Shown here one piece after another: positions 18,061 to 27,086 of a DNA stretch of 50,506 bases. The stretch comes from Methylotenera sp. (GTDB lineage Bacteria > Pseudomonadota > Gammaproteobacteria > Burkholderiales > Methylophilaceae). The stretch spans positions 1 to 50,506 of the forward strand of contig JALRGX010000148.1 in the NCBI GenBank assembly GCA_023259635.1, given 5' to 3'. The notes below the pieces were generated by a model that was given only the letters and a program-made list of their open reading frames with translations, made no database searches and had not been told where the DNA came from. The position numbers were made by a program, and so were the translations under genes. The stretch's first letter is position 1. Each line of letters opens with the position of its first letter.

Positions 18061-18640
18061 AGTAAGCCTTTATTGAAGGTGCCGGAATCAAATACAAGGT
18101 TAGCAAATGTGTCGATTGCTAGGAGTGCACCCAAGTGGGTTTTACGCATGACGCCATCACCTGAAATCGAATCGGAGTAAAGAAGATAGCGACCTTCTCG
18201 ATTTGATCACACAATCGTTCGAGGCCAGCCAGGGTATCTATGGCAGCAGACGTGTCTTTTGCGACCTTAGAGAAGTGGGTGAAACTTGCGGTGTAGACCA
18301 CGTTGGCAAAAGAGATCGTATTAGATGCGATATTGATGGCCGTGTGGCATCATAAGCCAGCAAAATCGCTCATTATTCATTCAGACCAAGTATCTCAATA
18401 CAGTAGTGATGAATGGAGGGGCTATTCTGAGCAATATCAGTTGCAAGCAAGTATGAGTCGCAGAGGTAATTGTTATGACAATGCGGTGGCGGAATCATTT
18501 TTTAGCAGTCTTTAAAAAGAAAAAATCCACAACCATGTGTATCATACGAGGGATAAAGCACGTGCTGATATTTTTGATTATATCGAAGTGTTTTATAACA
18601 GGGCCAGACGTCATTCACACCTAAAACGGAATTAGCACTG
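18060..18640 (+). pseudogene. IS3-family orfB (DDE transposase) remnant
   Basis: The C-terminal third is recognisable: SLIIHSDQVSQYSS (second Asp), SRRGNCYDNAVAESFFSSL (catalytic Glu), then after a stop [36 protein letters not shown]. The N-terminal part (EASQGIYGSRRVFCDLRE-like, shifted between frames) is joined at about 18300 directly to LAKEIVLDAILMAVWHHKPAK. The region that normally holds the first catalytic Asp (WVTDITYI-like) is missing, a deletion of roughly 300 bases. The 70-aa ORF 18303-18515 in the track is only a piece of this pseudogene. Confidence 0.82.
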
Positions 18641-18805
18641 AAGCCTTTGAAAAGGTTTTGCGCAAACAAGGCTAAATGTCTACTAAAACGTGGGTAGTCA
18701 AAAATTGCTGTAAGGCGTCTACAAAATTAGTGGCGATTCAATATATACTTTGATCTAGTTTTGTAAGCAGAAGAAAATTGTCATATTTCATAAACTCGAT
18801 CCTAT

Positions 18806-19663
18806 ATGCTGGGCCAAATGAAAATAAATAAAATAAGATACGCAAAACATTCAAACTTGGCGCTTAACGAGAACGAGCGATACTCATTCTCACGTAGATA
18901 CGCTCTACATATCTATCCTTCTGATGTGATATATACTTTTATTCCAAAAGTTGCTTGTTCAACAATGCGCTTTTCACTAGCAGTAGCTAATGGATTTATA
19001 GATGAAAATACAGATCCGAATTGGATTCATAAAAACATTAATTACAGTAGCAAGTTATTTTTGGTAAGTGATTTTAACCTTATAACGTCAAAGTATACTT
19101 TTGTGATTTTACGTTGTCCTTATAAAAGATTGGCATCCGCTTTTCTCGACAAGGCTGTAGATTTAAAAGTTCCTTTTTTAAAGCAATGTAAAGCAATTAA
19201 TCCATCTATAAACTCTCATGAAGCAATGATTGATTTTGCAAACAACATGTCATTTTCCTCCTTCGTAAAATCCATAATCTCTCTTCCACATGAAAGACTA
19301 GATGAACATTTTCGACATCAAGTTGATTTTCTTGTTTTTGAGGAGTATGACCGTTGGTTTTCTTTTGAGGAGTTCGATTGCACACAAAAACAACTTTATG
19401 ACGAGATCGGATTCATAACTCATGATACGCGCGAAAGGATTGGTCATCACACTTCAAGACTACTATCTGTAGAAGGTGCCTACTCTGATACAAGTATTAG
19501 AGATTTGAGAAAAATGAAACTTACTGGGTATGCCCCAAATATCAGATCTTTATATGATGATATGTCAAAAATATTGGTAACTGAATATTTTTCAGACGAC
19601 CTAACATTGTATCATGAGAAGTTTGGTAGTAAAAACAACCTTTTCCCAGATCAAGTTGGTTAA
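18806..19663 (+). CDS. Sulfotransferase family 2-like protein (carbohydrate sulfotransferase?)
   Basis: This 285-aa protein carries the two PAPS-binding signatures of the HNK-1/chondroitin-type sulfotransferase family. The 5'-phosphosulfate loop is FIPKVACSTMR (~46-56). The 3'-phosphate motif, FVILRCPYKRLASAFLDKAV (~98-117), has a cysteine where arginine-aspartate is common. The family sulfates glycans in the cytoplasm or Golgi; here a surface or secreted glycan is a guess. ATG 18806 or 18818 could be the start. The gene is visibly AT-rich against selO and relA and lies right after an IS remnant, suggesting transfer. The following gene begins four bases after its stop. Confidence 0.75.
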   Translation: MLGQMKINKIRYAKHSNLALNENERYSFSRRYALHIYPSDVIYTFIPKVACSTMRFSLAVANGFIDENTDPNWIHKNINYSSKLFLVSDFNLITSKYTFVILRCPYKRLASAFLDKAVDLKVPFLKQCKAINPSINSHEAMIDFANNMSFSSFVKSIISLPHERLDEHFRHQVDFLVFEEYDRWFSFEEFDCTQKQLYDEIGFITHDTRERIGHHTSRLLSVEGAYSDTSIRDLRKMKLTGYAPNIRSLYDDMSKILVTEYFSDDLTLYHEKFGSKNNLFPDQVG

Positions 19664-19667
19664 TTAT

Positions 19668-20375
19668 ATGAATTCAATTCATATATTCATTATCTCTTGG
19701 AAAGGTCAACACAAAAACGCTGCTTTAATTGCTAATAAACTTCTTGCTGTTACAAAAAATGTATGCATCGTTTATTCCGATCCCAATCCAGACTTTTCTT
19801 TTAACGTACCTTGTCAATTAATTAGAAGGCCTGATAAATTATTCTGGGGAGACAAGTTTAAATCTTGCTTGGATGCTTGCGGAGATGGTCCTATGTTGAT
19901 AATTCATGCTGACTGTGAATATTCGGACTGGGTAGAATTAATTAAAAGATGTCATGATGTAGTTACCAAACTACCATTTATTGGTGTTTGGGCACCAGAA
20001 ATTGACTGGGTACCGTGGATTGTCGAGAGACAGGTCATAGCACACATTGATAGCAACATAGTTGCAGTTGGTCGCACAGACGGAATAATTTTTTATTTGT
20101 CATCACAAGTGATTGCAAGAATGAGGCGTGCTAATTATGATGAAAATCTATATGGTCGCGGAATAGAGGTGATGTTTGTAATGGCAGCATATTCGAGGGG
20201 ACTAATTGCCGTGATTGACAGATCTATAAAAGTAGTGCATCCAAAAGGTAGCGGGTATCCTATAGAGGATGCAAATGTACAGTTTCAAAAGTTTATGGAA
20301 CAACTTGAAATTCCAGAGCGTATTCAACGAATATTGATTAATACAAGCCGTATAAGTAAAAGCGGTGAACCTTAA
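19668..20375 (+). CDS. Glycosyltransferase-like protein of the AT-rich insert
   Basis: The protein is about 235 aa. The N-terminus (IHIFIISWKGQHKNAALIANKLL) and an acidic segment (PMLIIHADCEYSDW) resemble a GT-A-type glycosyltransferase core, with a DxD-like region replaced by HADCEYSD. GRGIEVMFVMAAYSRGL and KVVHPKGSGYPIEDA follow, as in family-2-like enzymes that end with an HP(K/R)G(S/T)GY segment. I cannot name the sugar or the family with certainty. The track start at 19614 overlaps the sulfotransferase; ATG 19668, four bases after its stop, gives the natural N-terminal strand. It is probably cotranscribed with, and modifies the same glycan as, the sulfotransferase. Confidence 0.6.
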   Translation: MNSIHIFIISWKGQHKNAALIANKLLAVTKNVCIVYSDPNPDFSFNVPCQLIRRPDKLFWGDKFKSCLDACGDGPMLIIHADCEYSDWVELIKRCHDVVTKLPFIGVWAPEIDWVPWIVERQVIAHIDSNIVAVGRTDGIIFYLSSQVIARMRRANYDENLYGRGIEVMFVMAAYSRGLIAVIDRSIKVVHPKGSGYPIEDANVQFQKFMEQLEIPERIQRILINTSRISKSGEP

Positions 20376-20904
20376 CATTCAAAAATTAACTATGCATATT
20401 TTTAACCTATAGAAAAATTTGAAGATTATGTGGTGGTAATGGGCTAGTAAAAATGGACATTAATTTAAATATAAAAATCTCGACTTAGGTAGACATTTAT
20501 AATTTTATTCTTTTGGGGTCGGTAACCATGTAAAGTAAAGCAGAGCATGACATTGCTCGAAATTTAAAAGTATTAGCCCCCCCCCGTAAACGCGCACCAT
20601 TGCCGCTGATTTGCAATCGAATTCGGTCGTATTGGAAAGCGAAGTTAAAAAGATACGTCAGAATACTCAAAACAATTACATTAAAGGCATTAGATATATT
20701 TTATCGTTGGACGGATTGGTATGAGCGACGGTGAAGGGGCTCATGAATACTGGGTTATGAAAAAAGGATTGTATGCCCGTGAGCTTAGTTGAGCTGAGCC
20801 AAATCATTGCTTTTTTATTGAGTAATATTGAGATATAGCCTAAAACTAGAGTCCTGATGCTGTTTACTGTGTACCTGTACATACAGCCGATCAGGCTGTT
20901 AATC
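20376..20904. other. Gene-free stretch between glycosyltransferase-like gene and tRNA-Glu
   Basis: This 529-bp stretch is AT-rich and has no convincing gene. A run of nine C spans 20577-20585. From about 20540 to 20720 short open pieces in two frames could be a decayed gene broken at the C-run, but no family is recognisable. A short hairpin, ACAGCC-GATCA-GGCTGT (20883-20899), lies just 3' of the minus-strand tRNA-Glu and may mark its transcript end; no T-run follows. Confidence 0.4.
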
Positions 20905-20980
20905 TGGCGTCCCCACGGGGATTCGAACCCCGGTCGCCTCCGTGAAAGGGAGGTGTCCTAGGCCTCTAGACGATGGGGAC
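20905..20980 (-). tRNA. tRNA-Glu(TTC), copy 1
   Basis: The minus strand reads GTCCCCATCGTCTAGAGGCC and ends with GTGGGGAC-G-CCA. The anticodon loop CTTTCAC exposes TTC, and the T-arm CGGGGTTCGAATCCCCG is intact. CCA is encoded. The sequence is identical to the tRNA at 26689-26764. Confidence 0.97.
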
Positions 20981-21347
20981 CTAAGAATTGTTGCTTAAAT
21001 ACTTTAGAGCTATGTCAATCTCGAAGAGATACTCATATCCAAGCGAGGCGGCATTATAGCAAAGTTTTTTTAATATAAAAGCCCCGGGAGCCTTTAAATG
21101 CACATTTTTGTGGGTTTTGCATATGAAAAGTGGAAGCCAGGCTACTTTTGATTGGTAAAGTTGTGTGTTTTTAATAGTGCGCGGTATAAATTTCAGTGTT
21201 ATTGTTAGAGAGTAATTTATAAAAAGAATGACGTTAGCCTGTTGTTGGTAATAACCTGATGCGCCTGGTTAGCCATCATGAGGTGGTGTTTTGAGGCTAT
21301 ATCATTGAGTAGTCTGATTGCTAGATAATTTGATGTAATAATATTCC
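20981..21347. other. Gene-free leader region upstream of relA
   Basis: The 367 bp between the minus-strand tRNA-Glu and relA contain no gene. It must hold the divergent tRNA and relA promoters, but no pair of hexamers stands out enough to call, and no terminator or riboswitch fold is seen. Confidence 0.4.
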
Positions 21348-23570
21348 ATGGTTTCAGTTCATAGTCCAACTTCTGCTTTGCTCGCTTCAAATGGGAGCGA
21401 TGTTTCCTTATGGCTTGAGTCTACAGAGAAGCGTTTCTCGTCAGACGAAATCGAATTGATGCGCACAGCCTGCGATTTGGTGATTCCGCTTTATTCAGGT
21501 CATTCTGAATTGACGGGCGCATCGCTGTTACAGCATGCATTAGGTACCGCGACGATTCTCATCGATATGAATATGGATGTGGAAACAATCGCTGCCGCTA
21601 TACTGCATGCGGTTCCGGAGTATCTAGGTGATTGGCGCGAAACATTGGAAACGCGTTTCGGCGCTAATATTACCGGCCTGGTAGATGGTATTTCCCGCAT
21701 GGAACAGATCCAGGAGTTCAGCGAGATCGGGGGCATGCACGAGCATGGCAGGAATAATGGCAATCAGGCGCAGCAGATTGAAAGCCTGCGCAAAATGCTG
21801 TTGGCCATGGTGCAGGATATCCGCGTCGTACTGATAAAACTGGCTGAACGCACACAAACCCTGCGTCATTTGTCTGGCGCGGCCCCCGGCCTCCAAAGAC
21901 AAATTGCGCAGGAAAGCCAGGGCATTTTTGCGCCGCTGGCTAACCGCCTTGGTGTGTGGCAGATCAAATGGGAGCTGGAAGACCTTGCGCTACGCTACCT
22001 GGAACCGCAGCTTTATAAGGAAGTTGCGAAAAAGCTGGATGAACGTCGTGTTGACCGTGAGCAATACATTATTGACGTCGTGACCGAGCTCAAATCTGAA
22101 TTGAGCAAGGCGGGTATTAAGGGGGAAGTAACAGGCCGACCCAAGCACATCTACAGCATCATCAAAAAGATGAAAAACAAGCGCCTGGATTTCAGCCAGC
22201 TCTATGATGTGCGTGCAGTTCGGATTCTGGTTGACGATATCAAGGATTGTTACGCAGCGCTCGGTCTGATTCACAACTTATGGCAACCCATTCCCGGTGA
22301 ATTTGATGATTATATCGCCCGTCCCAAGAGCAATAATTACCGATCGCTGCATACCGCAGTTACTGGCCCCCGCGGGCTGGCGGTGGAGGTCCAGATCCGC
22401 ACTTTCGAGATGCACCACCACTCTGAATTGGGGGTTGCCGCACACTGGCGCTACAAAGAGGGTGGTAAATCTGATGCCAAATTTGACGAGAAAATCGCCT
22501 GGCTGCGCCAGATACTGGCATGGAAAGATGATGTTTCAGATAGTGGTGACCTGTTGGAGCAATTCAAGAGTGAACTGTTTCAAGACAGGGTCTACGTACT
22601 TACGCCGTTGGGAAAAGTCATTGATTTACCTAACGGGTCTACCCCGATAGATTTTGCCTACACACTGCATACCGATTTGGGGCACCGTACACGCGGCGCC
22701 AAGATAAACGGAAGTATCGTGCCACTTAGTACCAAGCTGCAAAATGGCCAGCGAGTGGAAATTCTGACTTCAAAGCATGGTTCACCCAGTCGCGACTGGC
22801 TAAGTCCTTCACTTGGATATCTGCAAAGCCCGAGTGCACGTGCCAAGGTAAGGCAATGGTTCAAACACCAGCATTTTGATGAAAATGTTGCACAGGGCAG
22901 GGCAAAATTGGACCGTGAACTGCATCGGGCCGGTGTCGGTGCTGTTAATCAGGAAAAAATCGCACAGAAACTGCACTTCCAGAAACTTGAAGATTTTCTG
23001 GCTGCCATCGGGCGTGGCGATGTTAGCGAGCATCAGATCATGCTGGCTATCCAGGAATACGCCGCGCCTAAAACAGAGGAAACGGTAAAAACAGTCTCTC
23101 CCAGACGTAATGCCGCTTTACAATCCCAGACCGGGGTTGTGATTGAAGGCGTTGGCAATCTGCAGACTGGCATAGCGAAATGCTGCAAACCTATGCCGCC
23201 AGATACCATTGTTGGCTACCTGACACGCGATCACGGGGTAACGATCCATCGCAGCAGCTGTGGCTTTATCGGGCGGCTACCGGCGGAGCGGCGCGACCGT
23301 GTTCTTAGCGCACAATGGGGCAGTAGCCAGAACTTCAGTACAGATGTTGATATTGAAGTGGAAGCCCAAGACCGCCAGGGCCTGCTTCGTGATATCAGTG
23401 ACTTATTCGTCCGGGAAAAAATCAATGCCACCAAGGCTAACACTATAAGCAGGAACAATCTGGCGCTGATGCAGTTTTCGGTAGAGATTTCGAACTCGCA
23501 GCAGCTTAATCGCCTGATGGCACTGATTCAGCAGGTACCGAACGTCATTGCGGTACGGAGGCGGGATTAG
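21348..23570 (+). CDS. relA: (p)ppGpp synthetase RelA
   Basis: This ribosome-associated stringent-response synthetase (GTP/GDP plus ATP to pppGpp/ppGpp) is 740 aa. The N-terminal pseudo-hydrolase reads TIAAAILHAVPEY where active SpoT/Rel has an HD pair, so hydrolysis is lost and the protein is RelA, not SpoT. The synthetase domain (~245-360) contains GRPKHIYSIIKKM and YIARPKSNNYRSLHTAV. TGS (~410-470), a Cys zinc-finger region (GIAKCCKPMPPD) and a C-terminal ACT domain (DRQGLLRDISDLF) follow. The length is normal. ATG 21348 gives a short, non-conserved leader. Confidence 0.96.
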   Translation: MVSVHSPTSALLASNGSDVSLWLESTEKRFSSDEIELMRTACDLVIPLYSGHSELTGASLLQHALGTATILIDMNMDVETIAAAILHAVPEYLGDWRETLETRFGANITGLVDGISRMEQIQEFSEIGGMHEHGRNNGNQAQQIESLRKMLLAMVQDIRVVLIKLAERTQTLRHLSGAAPGLQRQIAQESQGIFAPLANRLGVWQIKWELEDLALRYLEPQLYKEVAKKLDERRVDREQYIIDVVTELKSELSKAGIKGEVTGRPKHIYSIIKKMKNKRLDFSQLYDVRAVRILVDDIKDCYAALGLIHNLWQPIPGEFDDYIARPKSNNYRSLHTAVTGPRGLAVEVQIRTFEMHHHSELGVAAHWRYKEGGKSDAKFDEKIAWLRQILAWKDDVSDSGDLLEQFKSELFQDRVYVLTPLGKVIDLPNGSTPIDFAYTLHTDLGHRTRGAKINGSIVPLSTKLQNGQRVEILTSKHGSPSRDWLSPSLGYLQSPSARAKVRQWFKHQHFDENVAQGRAKLDRELHRAGVGAVNQEKIAQKLHFQKLEDFLAAIGRGDVSEHQIMLAIQEYAAPKTEETVKTVSPRRNAALQSQTGVVIEGVGNLQTGIAKCCKPMPPDTIVGYLTRDHGVTIHRSSCGFIGRLPAERRDRVLSAQWGSSQNFSTDVDIEVEAQDRQGLLRDISDLFVREKINATKANTISRNNLALMQFSVEISNSQQLNRLMALIQQVPNVIAVRRRD

Positions 23571-23980
23571 CATGGATCATTACTACTTTTAAAAGATGTA
23601 ACAGACGTTTTATTTCATAATTGCTAGATTTTGGTGCCTCCATGCGGTATAGAGGGAAATAGCCGTATCAAAGCCCATACCGACCTGATCAATGAACTTC
23701 TGATAACAGGAAAATCTGGTTACAGAAATCCATAGTGACAGTGAGGGTGGTTTTAAGCGATAGCTTATCTATTCGAAATATCAAACTTGCAGGACCATCT
23801 CCGATCACTGCAAATGCCAATCTTCACACATGCCAGCGGCCTTGCAGACCCGAATTTTCAGAAAAATGCCTAATTTTGTAGGTAGGGTGTTGTAAGTAGG
23901 ATATTGTAGCCAGGGAGACCCATGATGTTGATCTTGATTTCCCGGGCATGTTCGATGTGCGTGATTGTATTTGCCACTTA
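23571..23980. other. Gene-free stretch between relA and the GGDEF gene
   Basis: The 410 bp between these convergent genes hold only short shadow ORFs. On the minus strand a segment near 23890-23975 reads HIEHAREIKINIMGLPGYN in one frame, right after the GGDEF stop in transcription order. It could be a scrap of a lost gene, but it is too short to place. No clear terminator is seen. Confidence 0.35.
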
Positions 23981-26275
23981 TCACCCACACACCCTGTTCC
24001 GTCCATTGTTCTTGGCTTTGTAGAGTGCTTCATCCGCTGCCAGAACCAAAGACATGGGTTCCTCTGCATTGTCGCTTGTGAAGCTGGCAACACCAATGCT
24101 TACTGTGACTGACTTAGGGCCTTTGCCATTCGTCCTGAAGTCGGTTTCGCTGATGGCCTGTCGAATACGCTCGGCCATCAGCATTGAGCTCTCTTTGTCC
24201 GTTTCCGGCATGATGACAACCAGTTCCTCTCCGCCATAGCGACAAGGAATGTCCAGGCTTCTGACTTCAGCGCGTAGCAGGTGACCGATTTTGCTCAATA
24301 CGACATCCCCTTGCAGGTGCCCATAGGTGTCATTTACTTCTTTAAAGTGGTCAATATCAATCATCAGCAGGCTCAGATGCACTCCGAATCGGTGGGCACG
24401 CTCCATTTCCGTTCTCAGCAGTTCATCAAAACGGCGGCGGCTTATAAGTGACGTCAGTTGATCAATATAGGCGCGTGTTTTCAACTCTAATTCATCTTGG
24501 CTCAAAATCTGGCTAATCCCCCGTGTCTGTGCCGAAAGAAATAGTATCAGTGGAATACCAAGCAGAATTAGTGCACCCATCATATAAAACAGCGCACGTT
24601 GTGCTAGTTCAACTTGATAGGTCACATCAATCATGATAACCAGGTCACCGACTTGCTCTCCCCGAATATCAGTTAAGGGTAAAGCCAAGGGGCGATAAGA
24701 TCGTCCTGCTACTTGAATCTGGTAAGGTGGATCCTGGTGGATTAGATTGTGGTGCTGGAGTAACTCCTGGAATGAACCAGCTTCACCAATCAGTATCACA
24801 TCAGGCAATTTATGCCAGCTGTTTTCCCGCCCCAGAGACTTCATGCCGTCTGCCCATTGCTTTTCGTCTAGATAGCGTTTATATAGCAACGTAAAGCCCA
24901 TCATATCGGTAGATGCCAGAATTTGCTCAACAATGCGATCGATTTCCTTACCCAATTCAAGGTACCCAATCAGCTTCCCGGTCTGACTATCATGCCAGGG
25001 CATAACGCAACGCTGGGTCAGTGTGCCCAGAACACCCAACTCAATACCACAACTGATAGCATCATTGCGTTCAGCCTGCAGGGTAGTTTGCCGGTTAATG
25101 ATGTCACCATATCTGGCTGGCGTGTGGAAACGTAATAAATTGACTCGGTCCGGAAGGGTTAAATAAAAATGGGTGACCTCAAACTCTTTGTTCAATTTGC
25201 TGTAGAGCCCGCTGCCATGCGCCAACAACCCCTCCCTGTCACGAGCAGCAAAAAGCCGTTCCAGCTCACGGTCACTGGATACACTGTGTAAAAGTGCACG
25301 TAAGGCCTCAGTGTCATTTCTCAAGCTATACATGAACATATGTTCATATAGCAAGTGCATCTGGGTCAGATGCGTCTGTATATAGCTGTCCTTGTTATCT
25401 TCCGTATTGTAGTAAGCGATGCCTACAACAGCTGCACCAAAGATGATGGATACGCTGACGATAATTGGTATCAGGAAACGCACTCTCAATGCGTTGATGG
25501 ATACTGCATGGCTATCAGTCGGATTCTCCATGGAGCGGGATTCACTCAGCAGCGCCATAGTCAGAATCCAGCCCTGAATGATCGTGGTCAGCAGGATCAA
25601 CATGGCGGCTAACAGAAATGGATTCAGGGCGAACCTGGATTGATTTGCGGCTTGGTCAGCCGAAAAAAACGTCACGCCGTAGACTGCAGTGTAGTGCATG
25701 ACGCTTGCCGCAAGTCCGATGACAGCAGACGCTGCAATCTTTGATTTTCCTGATTGCGTAATTTTGGTGGCAGCGAAATGGTTGACTATTATCACTGCAA
25801 CGCAGGCTACTATAAACGTAATCAGTGCTGCAATAATTATGATCGTGTGGGAGTATTCCATTCTCGCAGACATACGCATGGCTGCCATGCCAATGTAGTG
25901 CGTCGCTACAATGCCCATGCCAATCGTCGCGCCAGAACTGATAATCTGTTTGTTCGTAAGTTTGCGCCCCCGCCGCATCGGACTGGCACCCACTGTTATT
26001 ATCACGATTACAATCAAGAGTGAGAGCAGGGTAATCCAGGGGTCGTAATAAACGGTGACTGGCAATGTAAGGGCGAGCGAAGCGATGAAATGCATGCTCC
26101 AGATACCAGTACCAAGGCTGACACCAAAACCTAGCAACCATGCCCATTTGGATATTTTGGAATGCGCACTGTTAAGGCGAGTTGCTGTTGCTAGCGCCAC
26201 ATAGGAGGAACCCATGATTACCAGCACCGAAAGCAGTACCAGCTTGTAATCATAGAAACTTTCTAATGGAATCAT
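23981..26275 (-). CDS. MHYT-sensor diguanylate cyclase with periplasmic Cache-like domain
   Basis: This 764-aa membrane protein has an N-terminal MHYT domain (~1-245, seven membrane segments) with the repeated signatures SMHFIASLAL, ATHYIGMAAM and SVMHYTAVYG, a proposed metal and O2/CO/NO sensor. An extracytoplasmic region (~290-555) between two membrane helices resembles a double-Cache ligand domain. The C-terminal GGDEF domain (~600-764) has an active GGEEL and, five residues before it, an RSLD inhibitory I-site. It should make c-di-GMP and be product-inhibited; there is no EAL domain. The start is supported by AGAGGGGGAAGAG just upstream. Confidence 0.92.
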   Translation of the reverse strand: MIPLESFYDYKLVLLSVLVIMGSSYVALATATRLNSAHSKISKWAWLLGFGVSLGTGIWSMHFIASLALTLPVTVYYDPWITLLSLLIVIVIITVGASPMRRGRKLTNKQIISSGATIGMGIVATHYIGMAAMRMSARMEYSHTIIIIAALITFIVACVAVIIVNHFAATKITQSGKSKIAASAVIGLAASVMHYTAVYGVTFFSADQAANQSRFALNPFLLAAMLILLTTIIQGWILTMALLSESRSMENPTDSHAVSINALRVRFLIPIIVSVSIIFGAAVVGIAYYNTEDNKDSYIQTHLTQMHLLYEHMFMYSLRNDTEALRALLHSVSSDRELERLFAARDREGLLAHGSGLYSKLNKEFEVTHFYLTLPDRVNLLRFHTPARYGDIINRQTTLQAERNDAISCGIELGVLGTLTQRCVMPWHDSQTGKLIGYLELGKEIDRIVEQILASTDMMGFTLLYKRYLDEKQWADGMKSLGRENSWHKLPDVILIGEAGSFQELLQHHNLIHQDPPYQIQVAGRSYRPLALPLTDIRGEQVGDLVIMIDVTYQVELAQRALFYMMGALILLGIPLILFLSAQTRGISQILSQDELELKTRAYIDQLTSLISRRRFDELLRTEMERAHRFGVHLSLLMIDIDHFKEVNDTYGHLQGDVVLSKIGHLLRAEVRSLDIPCRYGGEELVVIMPETDKESSMLMAERIRQAISETDFRTNGKGPKSVTVSIGVASFTSDNAEEPMSLVLAADEALYKAKNNGRNRVCG

Positions 26276-26688
26276 TGACTCTTCCCCCTCTAATTGTTTT
26301 GGTCAATTTTTGATATTAGTAAGCCAATAATTAAGGTGATTGTAGCAAAACAATCTGTTTTTTTCAGAGTCTGTTTTCAGATCAGAGATGATGGCCGTTA
26401 GCCTGATTTCCTACCGGCAAGCCATAACACACTTAGTCCATCCCACAAAAAGTATATCATAACGCCCACTATAGCTAGCTGCCTCATGAAGTGATAAATT
26501 GCCCCCTGGAGAAAGCTAATCATGCGCTATATGCAAGATTATCAGACCGGAGCAATAATAGACATGGAACAGACAAATCATTCATACCTGATTGCGGTCG
26601 AATGTATCCAGTTTTGTATCGAAAAAAGTGACTGTAAGTCTTTGTATTGCGTGATATTTGATTGCGAATCAACCAGCTAAGGTTGTAT
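26276..26688. other. Gene-poor stretch upstream of the GGDEF gene and next to tRNA-Glu copy 2
   Basis: The 413 bp hold the leader of the minus-strand GGDEF gene and the 3' side of tRNA-Glu copy 2. A 52-codon plus-strand ORF (26522-26680) has a GGAGA about ten bases upstream but no recognisable features. Two small hairpins near its end (TTGATT-GCG-AATCAA at 26658-26672, and CAACC-AGCTAA-GGTTG) lie just 3' of the tRNA in its transcription direction and may form its terminator. Confidence 0.35.
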
Positions 26689-26764
26689 TGGCGTCCCCAC
26701 GGGGATTCGAACCCCGGTCGCCTCCGTGAAAGGGAGGTGTCCTAGGCCTCTAGACGATGGGGAC
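26689..26764 (-). tRNA. tRNA-Glu(TTC), copy 2
   Basis: It is identical to copy 1, including encoded CCA, and the identity continues for about ten bases on the 5' side of the gene (CCTAAGAATT on the plus strand), followed by similar sequence. It is followed on the plus-strand map by tRNA-Ala, 98 bases away and on the same strand, so the two may share a transcript. Confidence 0.97.
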
Positions 26765-26862
26765 CTAAGAATTTACTGCTTAACTACGAATTTACTACCT
26801 AACTACAAGTGCGACATTCTACTACATATTTGCTAATAAATCGAAGCGATTTTTAACATTTT

Positions 26863-26938
<76 letters not shown>

Positions 26939-27086
26939 AAAACCTACCATTTCCGCTTTCAAACTATTGCGGTGTCAGCGAGGCGCCATAATAAAGATGG
27001 CCGCCGTCCTTGTCAATCACTTTCATTCTATATTTGTTTAAAATTCGCACCTGAGCAGATTTGCACCAGCGTTTTGATTTTAAAAC

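Larger units (their letters stand above)
17729..18700 (+). mobile_element. Degenerate IS3-family insertion sequence with internal deletion
   Basis: Imperfect terminal inverted repeats can be aligned. The left end reads TG(C)ACTACCCAAACTTTGTTAGA and the right end, on the reverse strand, TGACTACCCACGTTTTAGTAGA. Both have TG/CA tips and about 16 of 22 bases match after the tips. Between them are decayed orfA- and orfB-like reading frames in the usual order. At ~970 bp it is shorter than a complete IS3 element (about 1.2-1.5 kb), consistent with a deletion inside orfB. No 3-bp target duplication is visible (GGT versus AAA). It borders an AT-rich block with sulfotransferase and glycosyltransferase-like genes. 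Confidence 0.8.

Noticed and set aside
18303-18515. 70-aa ORF as an independent gene
   Set aside because: It is the C-terminal fragment of the IS3-family transposase, bounded by a deletion on the left and a stop inside the family domain on the right.
20577-20585. Phase-variation tract (nine C)
   Set aside because: No gene is open on either side of the run in any frame that can be recognised, so there is nothing for slippage to switch.
20676-20882. 68-aa minus-strand ORF in the gap before tRNA-Glu
   Set aside because: It has no ribosome site, family motif or supporting context; it is treated as chance.
25656-26147. 163-aa minus-strand ORF
   Set aside because: It is an out-of-frame shadow of the MHYT domain gene, which has clear family motifs in the other frame.
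26522-26680. 52-codon plus-strand ORF ending near tRNA-Glu copy 2
   Set aside because: It has a weak ribosome site but no recognisable protein features, and it covers small hairpins that better fit the 3' end of the opposite-strand tRNA.
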